Assembly: GCF_000429945.1 (NCBI RefSeq)
Contig: NZ_AUCV01000004.1
Location: 1-64,000 of the forward strand
Origin: Desulfogranum japonicum DSM 18378
Lineage (GTDB): Bacteria; Desulfobacterota; Desulfobulbia; Desulfobulbales; Desulfobulbaceae
Length of the DNA stretch: 64,000 nt
Reading direction: 5' to 3'
In this document: piece after piece, positions 15,992 to 24,495 of the stretch
Layout of the letters: each line of letters starts with the position of its first letter
How positions within the stretch are numbered: the stretch's first letter is position 1
The notes under the pieces: generated by a model
The model's input: only the letters and a program-made list of their open reading frames with translations
What the model was told of the DNA's origin: nothing
Database searches by the model: none
Position numbers and translations under genes: made by a program

Positions 15992-17446
15992 TTATTGGAG
16001 CGCAATATCCCGGAACCGATCACTCAACAAGACCTCTTCGGGGCGCTCTACTCCCTCTTTTAGGCTATCAAGTATTGATATTAAATCGTCATCGACTAAA
16101 GGAATTATTACTCCCCGACCATCTGTATAAGTATCTCCGCATCTTGCCAAGAAGGTATTCAAATCATCTATTGTCCTGCACAAAAGCAAACCAAATTTAC
16201 CTTTGTGAAGAGAAAACCGTCCGGAAAGCTGGTCTAATTCAGGATTTGCGACATCTCGGGAATAATTTTTACACTCGACAAAAATGTATTGTGCTGGAGT
16301 GTTGTAAGTTGTGTGTAAGCGATGAAAAAAACCAAATGGGGCGGCATTATCGAAGGTAATATCAATCCTTTTCCTGCCGTCATGAATTTCACGTTCAACC
16401 TGTGGTGATGTTAGATTAGAATAAAAAATTAATTCTAGAATACCGACAGTCAATCTATGGTATCGGGTTGCGTTTTCATTACCAGGAGGTGTGTTTGTTA
16501 ATTCTGTTATCAGATAGTCAATTATGCCATTTAGTGATTCAGGGGTAAGATCTTCATTTTTAAGAGATGTAACCTCAATTGCTGTTTCTTCTCTGAATTT
16601 AGCGAAGATTTCTGGATGATCTTGAGTGAATTTGGCAAGAAATTCTTTAGTAATAGGGTGTTCGTGTTCCCTAATGCTTTTTTTTGTGACCCATCTTCTC
16701 TCACTTCCGTCTTTTCTTATTTTTCGTTGGACAAGGGCAGTATTAAGACGAAGGTGTTCATTCTGCAGAAAATTCAACACGAAATGCTGTAGGTATTTAT
16801 TTGCGGTGTAGTCTTTTACAAATGAAACTATGGCCTTAGGTGTGAGCAATATTTTTCTACCATCTACAACAAACATTTCTGTGTAATCATTTATCCACTC
16901 TCGACTATGTCTGTCCCACCCATAACCAGACGGGACATTTTCCTGGAGTGGCATCCCCCACAGTCTACATTGATTTTGAGTGTATTCGATAAGATGTCTT
17001 CTGATAATATTTGTTGCCATATCAGAAGTTTTGTCTTTGTCTATTCCAGGTACAAAAACCCTACAGTCTTCAATGTCCTCAACAATACCACTTTGAACCG
17101 CAGCACTTTCCAGAAGGCTCTCAAAAATTTTATCTGAATCTTCTGTCCCAACACCTCTTCCCTTAGGTGGACCTTGTGAAAGGCCTAAACAAGTTTCATT
17201 TGGCTCGCCCAAATGTGTAAAAAGTTCTCGGGCTTGCGCTGTGGCGCCTGCTCTAATTAAGTTAATTAATTGCTGGAAAAAACTACGAACCGTTCTGCTG
17301 GCACCCATGGACCATGGGTCATTTCGTTGTGCCAGAAAGTAAGGGTCAATGAATAAAGGAATATCCGTAGAAAGGTCGATGTCTACAAAATCAAGTTCGA
17401 ATTGGGTTTTGTTAAGTTCAAATCTTTCACTTAATTTCACCGGCAC
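15992..17446 (-). CDS. PD-(D/E)XK nuclease-like cargo protein
   Basis: The 484-residue protein has a long N-terminal region of unknown type (LDFVDIDLSTDIPLFIDPYF; then a block with FESLLESAAVQSG and VPGIDKDKTSDM). A C-terminal domain carries RIDITF about 30 residues before FVECKNYS. The D...ExK spacing fits a PD-(D/E)XK active site as in Mrr-like restriction domains. It lies alone, opposite to the phage late genes, with no methylase beside it, so it is not a classical restriction system. Anti-phage defence is the best guess. Translation starts near ATG 17446 with GGGAGG upstream. Confidence 0.65.
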   Translation of the reverse strand: MPVKLSERFELNKTQFELDFVDIDLSTDIPLFIDPYFLAQRNDPWSMGASRTVRSFFQQLINLIRAGATAQARELFTHLGEPNETCLGLSQGPPKGRGVGTEDSDKIFESLLESAAVQSGIVEDIEDCRVFVPGIDKDKTSDMATNIIRRHLIEYTQNQCRLWGMPLQENVPSGYGWDRHSREWINDYTEMFVVDGRKILLTPKAIVSFVKDYTANKYLQHFVLNFLQNEHLRLNTALVQRKIRKDGSERRWVTKKSIREHEHPITKEFLAKFTQDHPEIFAKFREETAIEVTSLKNEDLTPESLNGIIDYLITELTNTPPGNENATRYHRLTVGILELIFYSNLTSPQVEREIHDGRKRIDITFDNAAPFGFFHRLHTTYNTPAQYIFVECKNYSRDVANPELDQLSGRFSLHKGKFGLLLCRTIDDLNTFLARCGDTYTDGRGVIIPLVDDDLISILDSLKEGVERPEEVLLSDRFRDIALQ

Positions 17447-17496
17447 CTCCCAGAAAGACTATTTTTAAAAATAGAGAATGGATAATAAGGAACCTA

Positions 17497-17733
17497 TTAT
17501 TTTTTATCCTTGGGTGGACAAGGATCTCCCCCATGACTGTCTGGGTTCTGAATAGTACCGTCCTTTTTATGAACGATGAGTTCTGACTTTTGATTCTTAC
17601 TGATTTCTCTTGCGTGCTTCACAGCGTCTTGCTTGGTATCAAAATGTTTAATCGATTTTTGTCCACCACCTTTTTTAATATCCCATCCACCTGACTCCCC
17701 ACCAGGCACAACATGATGTGTTTTCCTTGCCAT
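17497..17733 (-). CDS. DUF2188 small protein
   Basis: The 78-residue product fits the DUF2188 family: KTHHVVPGGESGGWDIKKGG, then DAVKHAREISKNQKSELIVH and a KDGTIQ ending. These are small beta-alpha-beta proteins of unknown role, frequent on plasmids and in defence regions. I prefer the ATG at 17733 because the upstream extension has no family match and overlaps the next gene. It lies 50 bases from the nuclease-like gene, probably in one leftward operon with it. Confidence 0.75.
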   Translation of the reverse strand: MARKTHHVVPGGESGGWDIKKGGGQKSIKHFDTKQDAVKHAREISKNQKSELIVHKKDGTIQNPDSHGGDPCPPKDKK

Positions 17734-17815
17734 AACCTTGTCTCCTTTATTCAGCACAACGTGGAGTTCAGCGGGGGCCGGGCTGTTTCGGCTTCCGCTG
17801 GAACGTTTTGTTAAA

Positions 17816-18481
17816 TTATTTTTCATTAATCGCTAAAGCTATTGAGTCGTAAATGGCGTCTTTCTCATCAAACTTATACGGTTTGTTTTTTGGTTTTCTA
17901 AGGTTGTGAAATAAATCCCAAATATCACGAATAATTGAATAGTATGTCAACAATGCTTTTTCTATATCATCAAGAGTAACAGCCTTGAATAGTTCTAAAT
18001 ATTCTTCTTCCTTGTTGAGTATAGCATGAGCAAAAACTTTACTTCTAATTGCTTTACATTCATCTCGTAAATACTTGTTGTATTGACTCGTTTGTTTAAA
18101 TAGTGTCGCAAAGTCTTCCTTTGTTGGGAAGTAAGCATTGTCAAAATAGTTGGGATTTATTTTCATAATATCCGGATTTCTAATCAAGTATTCCTCTTTC
18201 GAGAAATCAGCTATTTGTGTGAAACAGATGGCTTGAAAATCCGTAAATGATTTGCAGTCTGGTCCGTCATCTGATAAGCGGCCTAATGATAGAAATAAAG
18301 AACGTTGGGTAGAGGCAGCATATATTTTCCAGAATCTTACATTTCTATTTATTAAATTGACCCAACTTTGATCTTTCAATTTCTCTGAGAAAGCTGCATA
18401 TCCATAGAACAGTGTTAGTGAGCTTTCCACTTCTTCTTTTATAAAGTCAATCCACTCTTTAGTGGTCATAGATAAATCCAT
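17816..18481 (-). CDS. AbiU2/HEPN-like helical protein
   Basis: The 221-residue all-helical protein resembles AbiU2/HEPN-type abortive-infection proteins. Near the N-terminus it has a helical stretch with FWKIYAASTQRSLFLSLGRL and DDGPDCKSF, followed by LFKQTSQYNKYLRDECKAIR, KVFAHAIL and a long final helix. R...H pairs typical of HEPN RNases may correspond to RDE/AIRSKVFAHA. No toxin partner is certain; the adjacent DUF2188 gene overlaps this gene's end if its longer start is used. The start could be ATG 18469. No RBS is clear for either. Confidence 0.6.
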   Translation of the reverse strand: MDLSMTTKEWIDFIKEEVESSLTLFYGYAAFSEKLKDQSWVNLINRNVRFWKIYAASTQRSLFLSLGRLSDDGPDCKSFTDFQAICFTQIADFSKEEYLIRNPDIMKINPNYFDNAYFPTKEDFATLFKQTSQYNKYLRDECKAIRSKVFAHAILNKEEEYLELFKAVTLDDIEKALLTYYSIIRDIWDLFHNLRKPKNKPYKFDEKDAIYDSIALAINEK

Positions 18482-18981
18482 CAGTCAGTATTGTTTAAAA
18501 ATTTAACAAGCAATTATACGGATCTGTGTAACGCCTGTTTTGTAATGTTATACAGAAAAGACTTTGTCAAACCGGCCAGGTAATTCTAATTCTTCTTGAT
18601 CGGTATATTACCAACAACCAAAACCTGTAAAACGAATACATATGAACTGACGAAGGGACCCGAGTCACAGTTTAAAACAGACGACCAAGAAATCTCTCAG
18701 AATTGAACGGTAGGATAACGCGATTGTTGCCCTGTCGTTTTTTAGACCTGAGAAAGGTCCCCTCTGCTTATGGAGTGAAGCGGGAGCGGCAGAGGGGAGG
18801 GTTTGATGAAGATTGACCCCATTACTGACGTCAGACTCATTATATGCCATGCTTATAAAAAAACAAGGGAGTGTTTCCAGTGAACAAAAAAACGCTATAC
18901 GGTGGGACGGTCAGGTGCGCAGAACTATTCAACCGTCATTGGGGGAGATCTTGGTAGGGGCGCTGTTTTTTTTACGCTAAA
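18482..18981. other. 500-base gap with an inverted repeat, no gene
   Basis: No convincing ORF is present; a 61-codon leftward frame (18665-18850) looks accidental. The gap holds a 10-bp perfect inverted repeat, TCCCCTCTGC (18758-18767) and GCAGAGGGGA (18789-18798). A small GACCT/AGGTC stem lies beside it at about 18745-18759, and a run of eight T at about 18966-18973. It must also contain the promoter of the leftward AbiU2-like gene. A structured RNA is possible but not shown. Confidence 0.4.
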
Positions 18982-19587
18982 CTAATGTTGAGAAGAAAAT
19001 GTCATAAGCCAAGAAACAATAAAAGAAGACGCACAACCTATCAAAAAGGCAATAACCGTTGCTTTCGATTTTAAGCAAATTGATTTCCTTTTCGCCCAAC
19101 TGAGTTTCTTTGAATTGTGCAGATAGTTTTCGCAGAATCTATTAATGGCAATGGAGACCTGTGACCATTTGCCAAAGGCATCAATATGATCGTTCCTGCT
19201 TTCTGCAAGACGCGCCTGTGTTCCAAGCTTGATTATTTCGTATCTATCTCTGAGCAGATTCGAGAGAAACTCTCCACTGTCTATCAGGGTTAAATCAGCG
19301 CTGCTGGTCAATAGACTTTCCAGCTCGGTGTTGAAATATTTGAGTTTGATTTTAAAGGCATCCAAGGCACCACGTTTCAGGTGGCTGATGGCTTTATGGG
19401 TCGACTTTGCTTCATCTTCTCCGTCCACGTAAAAACGACGCAAGTGATCAAAAGCGGCATGAATTTCAAAAAGGAGCTCTACAGGAAGGGTGTTATCGAT
19501 TGCCTCTATTTCACAATACAGTGGTTTGACATATTCGAGGTAAAATGCAAAGGCATCTTTCACCTCTCCCGTTTCTTCAGCTCCCAC
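18982..19587 (-). CDS. HEPN-like protein with C-terminal membrane anchor
   Basis: The 201-residue helical protein has LLFEIHAAFDHLRRFYVDGEDE at about residues 42-63 and HKAISHLKRGALDAFK at about 68-84, a pattern of helices with His and Arg seen in HEPN-like proteins. A single membrane helix lies near the C-terminus (VIAFLIGCASSFIVSWLMTF, about 178-197), so it would be anchored with its helical body in the cytoplasm. Its GTG start abuts the stop of the small gene (TAAGTG), so they form a pair. A cell-killing effector held at the membrane is plausible. Confidence 0.65.
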   Translation of the reverse strand: MGAEETGEVKDAFAFYLEYVKPLYCEIEAIDNTLPVELLFEIHAAFDHLRRFYVDGEDEAKSTHKAISHLKRGALDAFKIKLKYFNTELESLLTSSADLTLIDSGEFLSNLLRDRYEIIKLGTQARLAESRNDHIDAFGKWSQVSIAINRFCENYLHNSKKLSWAKRKSICLKSKATVIAFLIGCASSFIVSWLMTFSSQH

Positions 19588-19821
19588 TTACAACCCCAGG
19601 ATTTTATCTGTTTCCCGGTTGATGTCTTTAGAGGATCTTAGTTTGTCGCGCAAGACATTACCCCTGCCGATAAAAGGAAACGCTGAAGTGATTTTGAAAT
19701 CTTTTTTCGTTTTCTTGGTTAAGTGGGCTCTGATTTCTTCCGGAGAGGATTTCCTGATCTGTTCTGGAGACAGCCCTGTTTTTCGGGCTATTCCAGCCAT
19801 AACTTCTTCATGTAAAGGCAT
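19588..19821 (-). CDS. Small partner protein of the HEPN-like gene
   Basis: The 77-residue basic protein starts with a helical stretch (HEEVMAGIARKTGLSPEQIR) and ends in KDINRETDKILGL. It has the size and position of an antitoxin or sensor for the following membrane-anchored gene. No family is recognised. Upstream lies a nested palindrome (19892-19973), as expected for an autoregulated pair. GGAAAGGAAAA precedes the ATG. Confidence 0.6.
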   Translation of the reverse strand: MPLHEEVMAGIARKTGLSPEQIRKSSPEEIRAHLTKKTKKDFKITSAFPFIGRGNVLRDKLRSSKDINRETDKILGL

Positions 19822-19891
19822 TCTGGTTTTCCTTTCCTGTATATTTTGCGGTTGTAAGACAAAGGGTAAGCTCGTACTTGAGCAATGCCTG

Positions 19892-19973
19892 ATTGTTGCA
19901 TGGACGTCAAAAATAACGTGAAAACTGAATTATGCAACAATTATTGCACAGAATAGCATGATTTGACGTCCAT
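19892..19973. promoter_or_regulatory. Nested palindromic operator of the leftward pair
   Basis: Two inverted repeats interlock: ATTGTTGCAT (19892-19901) with ATGCAACAAT (19932-19941), and ATGGACGTCAAA (19900-19911) with TTTGACGTCCAT (19962-19973). Both are exact. They lie 70-150 bases upstream of the small gene at 19821. The layout fits DNA sites for a dimeric autoregulator, such as an antitoxin. Confidence 0.6.
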
Positions 19974-20220
19974 TGTCAAATGTAGGCGCTTATATCCCCT
20001 TATTACGGCTTATACAATAATCACTCTCCTTAAGCGCGTCAAAACAGCCTCAGTTCTAAAAATCTGCTGACCTGTACGCTTATGGCAAACGATTTGTTTT
20101 ATAGTTCCCTTAGGGGTTCTATTTGTTCACCCACACGATTTGAACCACCAACACGCCTATTCAGGCAGAGTTCATTTTCACTTGTATAAATAGCATTTCC
20201 CATGCCAGTACAATATGTGT

Positions 20221-20269
20221 AGTGCTACCAGTAGTACAATACTACCGGTGGTACTGAGGTGCTTTTTTT
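20221..20269 (+). terminator. Rho-independent terminator before the head operon
   Basis: AGTGCTACCAGTAGTA (20221-20236) and TACTACCGGTGGTACT (20240-20255) form a 16-bp stem with three mismatched positions, some pairing as G-U in RNA. A T7 run follows at 20263-20269. It would stop rightward transcripts entering the head genes from the accessory region, unless antitermination occurs. The head operon then needs its own promoter or readthrough. Confidence 0.65.
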
Positions 20270-20336
20270 CTGAAATTTCCTGCTCTATCCTTTGCGTAAA
20301 TCAAAACACGAATTTTCTTTTACGCGAGGAACGACT

Positions 20337-20561
20337 TTGACCCTGACCCAAGCACAAGAGAGACTGGCGCTGTATCTGGAAGCCGAACGAGCTGTTCTGA
20401 CGAGTCCGAACCAAACGTATACCGTTGGTAATCAGACGTATACCAAGCACGATCTTGCTCCAATACAGGCCGAGATCCGCAGGCTGGAGGCCACCATTGC
20501 AGTTCTTTCCCGCAGCGGTCGGTTATCCCATGCATCAGCCGTGTTCGGGGGACGCCGCTGA
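20337..20561 (+). CDS. gpW-like head-tail connector
   Basis: The 74-residue protein resembles lambda gpW: an N-terminal helix (TLTQAQERLALYLEAERAVL), a beta hairpin (NQTYTVGNQTYTKHDL) and a second long helix (IQAEIRRLEATIAVLSR). gpW closes the filled head and joins the tail. TTG 20337 is chosen because GAGGA lies six bases upstream; a longer frame reaches TTG 20292. It overlaps the portal start. Confidence 0.8.
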   Translation: MTLTQAQERLALYLEAERAVLTSPNQTYTVGNQTYTKHDLAPIQAEIRRLEATIAVLSRSGRLSHASAVFGGRR

Positions 20562-22141
20562 TGCAGCTGGCAGTCGGGAAAGCCTCGACCAGTGCGAAGC
20601 TCTATAATGCATTCACTTCCCTTACCGCCAACATTCTTGCTCTGGGCAGTCCTGCCAGGGCTGCCCGCTACCGTTACCACCGTGATTTGTATCGAACCTA
20701 TGTGGCGGGTGAATTGACCGGTTCCAACCAGAATTTTCGGCCACGCCCCAAGTCAGCCGATGCCGACAGCAAGCGCACCATGCAGACCATTATCGGCAGG
20801 TGCAGGGATCAAGCGCAGAACAATCCATCTGTGCGGGGAGGCATTCGCCGCATTGTCAACAATGCTGTACGTAGCGGTATTCGTCCCCAGTTTCAGTTTC
20901 GGGATAAGGGTGACAAGCTGGATACTGCAACCAATAGGGCCTGGGAAAAACTGTTTTCCCGCTGGGCCGGGTATGCGGATATTTCCGGGCACGATTCCTT
21001 CTGGGCGCAACAACGGCTCGGGTTGGGCCATATGTGGTTTGACGGCGGTTTTTTTATCCACCGGGTTTGGGATACCTCTATCCCTGGCGTGGTCCCCTTA
21101 CGGCTTGAGTTGCTGGAACGAGATCATCTGGATACCTCCATGGACGGTGTACTGAAAAACGGCAACATTGCCCGACAGGGTAAGGAGCTTGATCCGCGTA
21201 CCGGCAAGGTGGTTGCCTATCATCTGTTTCCTGAGCACCCGGGAGATAGCGGTTATACCTCCATGGTGCAGCAATCCATTCGTATACCTGCCAGTGAGAT
21301 TGTCGATGTGTTCGAGCGGGACAGGATAAGCCAGTATCACGGTATTCCCTGGATAGTGGCTGTGGTGATGGAAGCCTACGACCTTGAGGATTATAGAGCT
21401 TACGAGCGTATAGGCGCCAAGCTGGCTGCGGCTTTCGGGATTTTCGTGAAATCCAACTATGCAGATATGGGGCATCCAGGCATCGGCATCCAGGCCGGAG
21501 AAACAGGTGAGAACAGCAACTGGCCCACCACCTGGGACAATATGCCGGAATACATCGATCCGGGCCGTATTCAGGCCGTTCCCTATGGCGCTGACATTAC
21601 CATTGCCAGCCATAACCGCCCCGGCACCCAGTACGAACCGTATGTAAAGGAATCCCGCCGTACCCAGTCCACAGGATTCGGCATGAGCTACGAAGCCTAT
21701 GCCAACGATTATACCGATGCAAGCTACTCTTCTGCCCGTTCAGCCTCTCTGGAAGAACGTTTGTCATATGGCGGCATGCAGATGTTTTTAAACGAAAAGA
21801 TGAACCGAAAAGTCGCTGCCTGGTTCATTGAGGCCGCCTGGATGGCCGGGCTTGCTCCCTGCAGCATGCCCGGTTTCCGCACCAACCCATGGCCGTACCT
21901 GGAGGCTGTGAGCCACCAGAATCCTGGCTGGGGTTGGGTGGAGCCGCTCAAGGATTCCCAGGCAAGCGGTAAGAAGATAGACAAGGTGCTTTCCACCTAT
22001 CGCAGAGAGGCTGCAGCTCAAGGATATGACTGGGACGAGCTGGTGGACGAGGCCATTGACTGCGAAGCCAAACTGACTCCGCTGCTGCAGGCACGGGCTC
22101 AAAACCAACAACTGAGTGAGCAGAGTAATGCCGAGATTTAG
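20561..22141 (+). CDS. Portal protein, lambda gpB family
   Basis: The 526-residue protein forms the dodecameric gate for DNA. Typical gpB features are RRIVNNAVRSGIRPQFQ near residue 100, the central wing with GLGHMWFDGGFFIHR, and the EIVDVFERDRISQYHGIPWI block near residues 250-270. DYTDASYSSARSASLEER lies near 390. Length matches the family (about 530). It follows gpW directly and its last codons overlap the next ORF. Confidence 0.9.
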   Translation: MQLAVGKASTSAKLYNAFTSLTANILALGSPARAARYRYHRDLYRTYVAGELTGSNQNFRPRPKSADADSKRTMQTIIGRCRDQAQNNPSVRGGIRRIVNNAVRSGIRPQFQFRDKGDKLDTATNRAWEKLFSRWAGYADISGHDSFWAQQRLGLGHMWFDGGFFIHRVWDTSIPGVVPLRLELLERDHLDTSMDGVLKNGNIARQGKELDPRTGKVVAYHLFPEHPGDSGYTSMVQQSIRIPASEIVDVFERDRISQYHGIPWIVAVVMEAYDLEDYRAYERIGAKLAAAFGIFVKSNYADMGHPGIGIQAGETGENSNWPTTWDNMPEYIDPGRIQAVPYGADITIASHNRPGTQYEPYVKESRRTQSTGFGMSYEAYANDYTDASYSSARSASLEERLSYGGMQMFLNEKMNRKVAAWFIEAAWMAGLAPCSMPGFRTNPWPYLEAVSHQNPGWGWVEPLKDSQASGKKIDKVLSTYRREAAAQGYDWDELVDEAIDCEAKLTPLLQARAQNQQLSEQSNAEI

Positions 22142-22928
22142 TCAGCTGAGGACAGAATTGAATTCTGCCCCGCAGATCACAAGGGCGGAGATACGAAATG
22201 CCATCAGGCAAGAGCTTGAGGTTGCAGGTATTCGTCCTGGCATGCAGGCTAGAAACATATCGTACACAGCGCCACTTGTTAAAACGACTAACGGTGAACG
22301 TTCTGAGGGGAATGATTTGCTTAGTCAGCTCAGGGCAGAATTGGATTCTATCATGCAAAACTTGTCCAGTCAGCTGAGGGGTGAGCTTAATTCCATTCTG
22401 CAAAGACAGATGCAATCAACAGAAAATGCCATTCGCTGGGTGCTTACCACAGAAATGCCGGCAACGGTATTTGACTGGAATCGCTATGATTTTGTGGAAG
22501 AGGTCCTGCTGATGGAAGGGATCATGATCCCTGAAAACGGCCAGGTGCCGCTGCTGGATTCCCATTCTCGCTGGAGCGTGGACGACGTGCTGGGCTCGGT
22601 ACGAGATTTTCAGCATCTGGAAGCAGGTGGATACCCTGCCATTGACGGCTTGGTGAGTTATTGCGCGGATGAAAAATCCCAGCGCACCAGGCAGAAGGTG
22701 CTGGACGGGCATCTAACCGACGGCTCGGTGGGTTACGCTGTAACGAAATCAGTCTGGATTCCTGATGGTGAAGAAGCGGCAGTTAAAAATCAGATTTTCA
22801 CAGGTCCGCTCAAGGTGAGCTACGAGTGGCACCTGAAAGAATTTTCAAACACGCCCATCGGCGCGGATAAGTTGGCCAAGGTTCGGAGCCTTTGTGATGC
22901 CGGCGGATGCCGATTGGTAAACATCTAA
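22128..22928 (+). CDS. Prohead protease with repeat-derived N-terminal extension
   Basis: The C-terminal 170 residues match HK97-type prohead proteases: LLDSHSRWSV supplies the likely His and LTDGSVGYAV the Ser, with KEFSNTPIGAD near the end. It would cleave head proteins during maturation. The first 90 or so residues are unusual, because three copies of a SQLRxEL(N/D)S motif are encoded by palindromic DNA repeats (22140-22402). The ancestral start may have been near ATG 22410. ATG 22128 or GTG 22116 are possible starts, inside the portal gene. Confidence 0.8.
   Translation: MPRFSQLRTELNSAPQITRAEIRNAIRQELEVAGIRPGMQARNISYTAPLVKTTNGERSEGNDLLSQLRAELDSIMQNLSSQLRGELNSILQRQMQSTENAIRWVLTTEMPATVFDWNRYDFVEEVLLMEGIMIPENGQVPLLDSHSRWSVDDVLGSVRDFQHLEAGGYPAIDGLVSYCADEKSQRTRQKVLDGHLTDGSVGYAVTKSVWIPDGEEAAVKNQIFTGPLKVSYEWHLKEFSNTPIGADKLAKVRSLCDAGGCRLVNI
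22140..22177 (+). repeat. Palindromic repeat copy A (in coding sequence)
   Basis: About 38 bases: AGTCAGCTGAGGACAGAATT, then GAATTCTGCCCCGCAGAT. The centre is a near-perfect palindrome, GGACAGAATT against AATTCTG(T/C)CC. The first of three copies in frame at the protease N-terminus; it begins at the portal stop codon. Confidence 0.75.
22322..22357 (+). repeat. Palindromic repeat copy B (degenerate)
   Basis: TAGTCAGCTCAGGGCAGAAT followed by TGGATTCTATCATGCA. It is diverged from copies A and E, mostly on the right arm, but in the same reading frame as A, giving SQLRAELDS. Confidence 0.6.
22368..22402 (+). repeat. Palindromic repeat copy C (degenerate)
   Basis: AGTCAGCTGAGGGGTGAGCT followed by TAATTCCATTCTGCA. 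In frame with A and B, giving SQLRGELNS. It ends just before ATG 22410, a possible original protease start. Confidence 0.6.
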
Positions 22929-22950
22929 CCGGGACCAAGCAGGAGATATT

Positions 22951-24495
22951 ATGCATCCCAAGTTACGAAAGTTTTTGATCGAAAACGGGCTCCGCGCCGA
23001 CGCAACCGAAGCAGAGGCGTGGGAATTATATAAACAACTCCAGGTTGATGACGTTGCCTATAACGGGCCGGAACGGGCCGACCAGGATCCTGGCGGTGAG
23101 CGTTCTTCAGAAGGCAGGCAACAGGCAAACAGATCTGCTGCCGGTGCGCGTCAGCATAGCGGCGACGATAATGAACCGCCTTCTGCTGCGGGAATGTCTT
23201 CTGAAGAAGTGCGGGCCATGATCGCCCAGGAAACTCAACGCTCAAGGGCCATCGAAGATGCCTGTGCCGTTGCCGGTCTGGGAGTTGAAGAGGCCAGGTC
23301 CATGATTGATCGCGGCCTTAGTATTGAACAGGCCCGTTCCGAGTTATTTGATACCCTGCAGCAACGTCAGCAGACCATCGGCGCCGGGGCAAGCGTAGGT
23401 TTTCAGGTCGGTACCGAAGATCGCGATAAATTCCGGGCCGCAGTAGTTGACGGTCTTGCCATGCGTAGCGGTCGCAGAATAGAGCAGCCAGCTGCCGGGG
23501 CCAATGAATTCCGTGGCCAGCGATTACCTGATATTGCCAGGGAATGCCTTGAGCGTGCAGGTATTCGCTGCAGAGGCATGAATCCTGACCAGATTTCCAG
23601 CAGGGCACTCTCTCCGGCTGGGTCCAGTGACTTTCCTTTGTTGATGTCCAATGTTGCCAACCGGAACCTGCAGGCAGCTTATACAGAAGCGCCGTCTACT
23701 TATCGCCAGTGGGTTGCTGTGGGCGATGCCAACGATTTTAAGGAGTTGCATGCGCTCAAGCTCTCCAACTCACCTGATCTTGAAGAGCTGGATGAACACG
23801 GAGAGTTCAAGACCGCTGATTTTAGCGAAGCCGGAGAGACCTACAAGGTTATCACCAAGGGCATCAAGGCCAAATTTACCCGGGTCATGCTGATTAACGA
23901 CGATCTGCGGGCATTTACCCGAATACCGACCATGATCGGTACGGCTGCCAAACGCATGGAAAACAAGATGGTTTACGGCCTCCTGCTTTCCAACCCTGCC
24001 ATGAATGATGGCAAGACCTTGTTTCATGCAGACCATAAAAACCTGGCTGCTGCAGGCGATATAGATGCAGTGACATTGGGCAAGGCCCGTGCAGCCATGC
24101 GCAAGCAAAAAGGTATGGCTGGCGAAACGTTGGACGTCACCCCTGCCTTTCTTCTGGCTGGTACCGATGAAGAGATGAATGCAGATATCCTGCTTCGCTC
24201 CGCTGCCCTGCCGGATGTCAATCTTTCCAGCGGCGTGCATAACCCCTGGGCAGGCAAACTCACCCCGGTAACTGATCCATTGCTTGATCTCTCTGATGGT
24301 GACGATCCTTTTTATCTTTTGGCCCATCCCAACCAGGCGCCGATCATCGAGGTAGCCTGGTTGCTGGGCAATGAACAACCCTTTGTGGATGATGAGATGG
24401 AATTCGGCACAGGTGCCATCACCTATGTGTGCCGGCATGATTTCGGCTGCGGTGTGGTCGATCATATCGGCGCTTACAAAATTCCGCGCAGTTAA
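22951..24495 (+). CDS. Major capsid protein, Mu gpT-like, with N-terminal scaffold-like region
   Basis: The 514-residue protein has a Mu gpT-like C-terminal part from about residue 205: FPLLMSNVANRNLQAAYTEA, EETYKV near TKGIKAKFTRVMLINDDL, FHADHKNLAAAG, and a final block with YVCRHDFGCGVVDHIGAY. The N-terminal 200 residues are hydrophilic and helical (SSEEVRAMIAQETQRSRAIE) and may act as a built-in scaffold removed by the protease. That fits the neighbouring protease gene. The capsid would assemble from hundreds of copies. Confidence 0.88.
   Translation: MHPKLRKFLIENGLRADATEAEAWELYKQLQVDDVAYNGPERADQDPGGERSSEGRQQANRSAAGARQHSGDDNEPPSAAGMSSEEVRAMIAQETQRSRAIEDACAVAGLGVEEARSMIDRGLSIEQARSELFDTLQQRQQTIGAGASVGFQVGTEDRDKFRAAVVDGLAMRSGRRIEQPAAGANEFRGQRLPDIARECLERAGIRCRGMNPDQISSRALSPAGSSDFPLLMSNVANRNLQAAYTEAPSTYRQWVAVGDANDFKELHALKLSNSPDLEELDEHGEFKTADFSEAGETYKVITKGIKAKFTRVMLINDDLRAFTRIPTMIGTAAKRMENKMVYGLLLSNPAMNDGKTLFHADHKNLAAAGDIDAVTLGKARAAMRKQKGMAGETLDVTPAFLLAGTDEEMNADILLRSAALPDVNLSSGVHNPWAGKLTPVTDPLLDLSDGDDPFYLLAHPNQAPIIEVAWLLGNEQPFVDDEMEFGTGAITYVCRHDFGCGVVDHIGAYKIPRS

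Noticed and set aside
18665-18850. 61-codon leftward ORF in the gap beside the AbiU2-like gene
   Set aside because: No RBS, and it covers the GC-rich inverted repeat; coding quality is poor.
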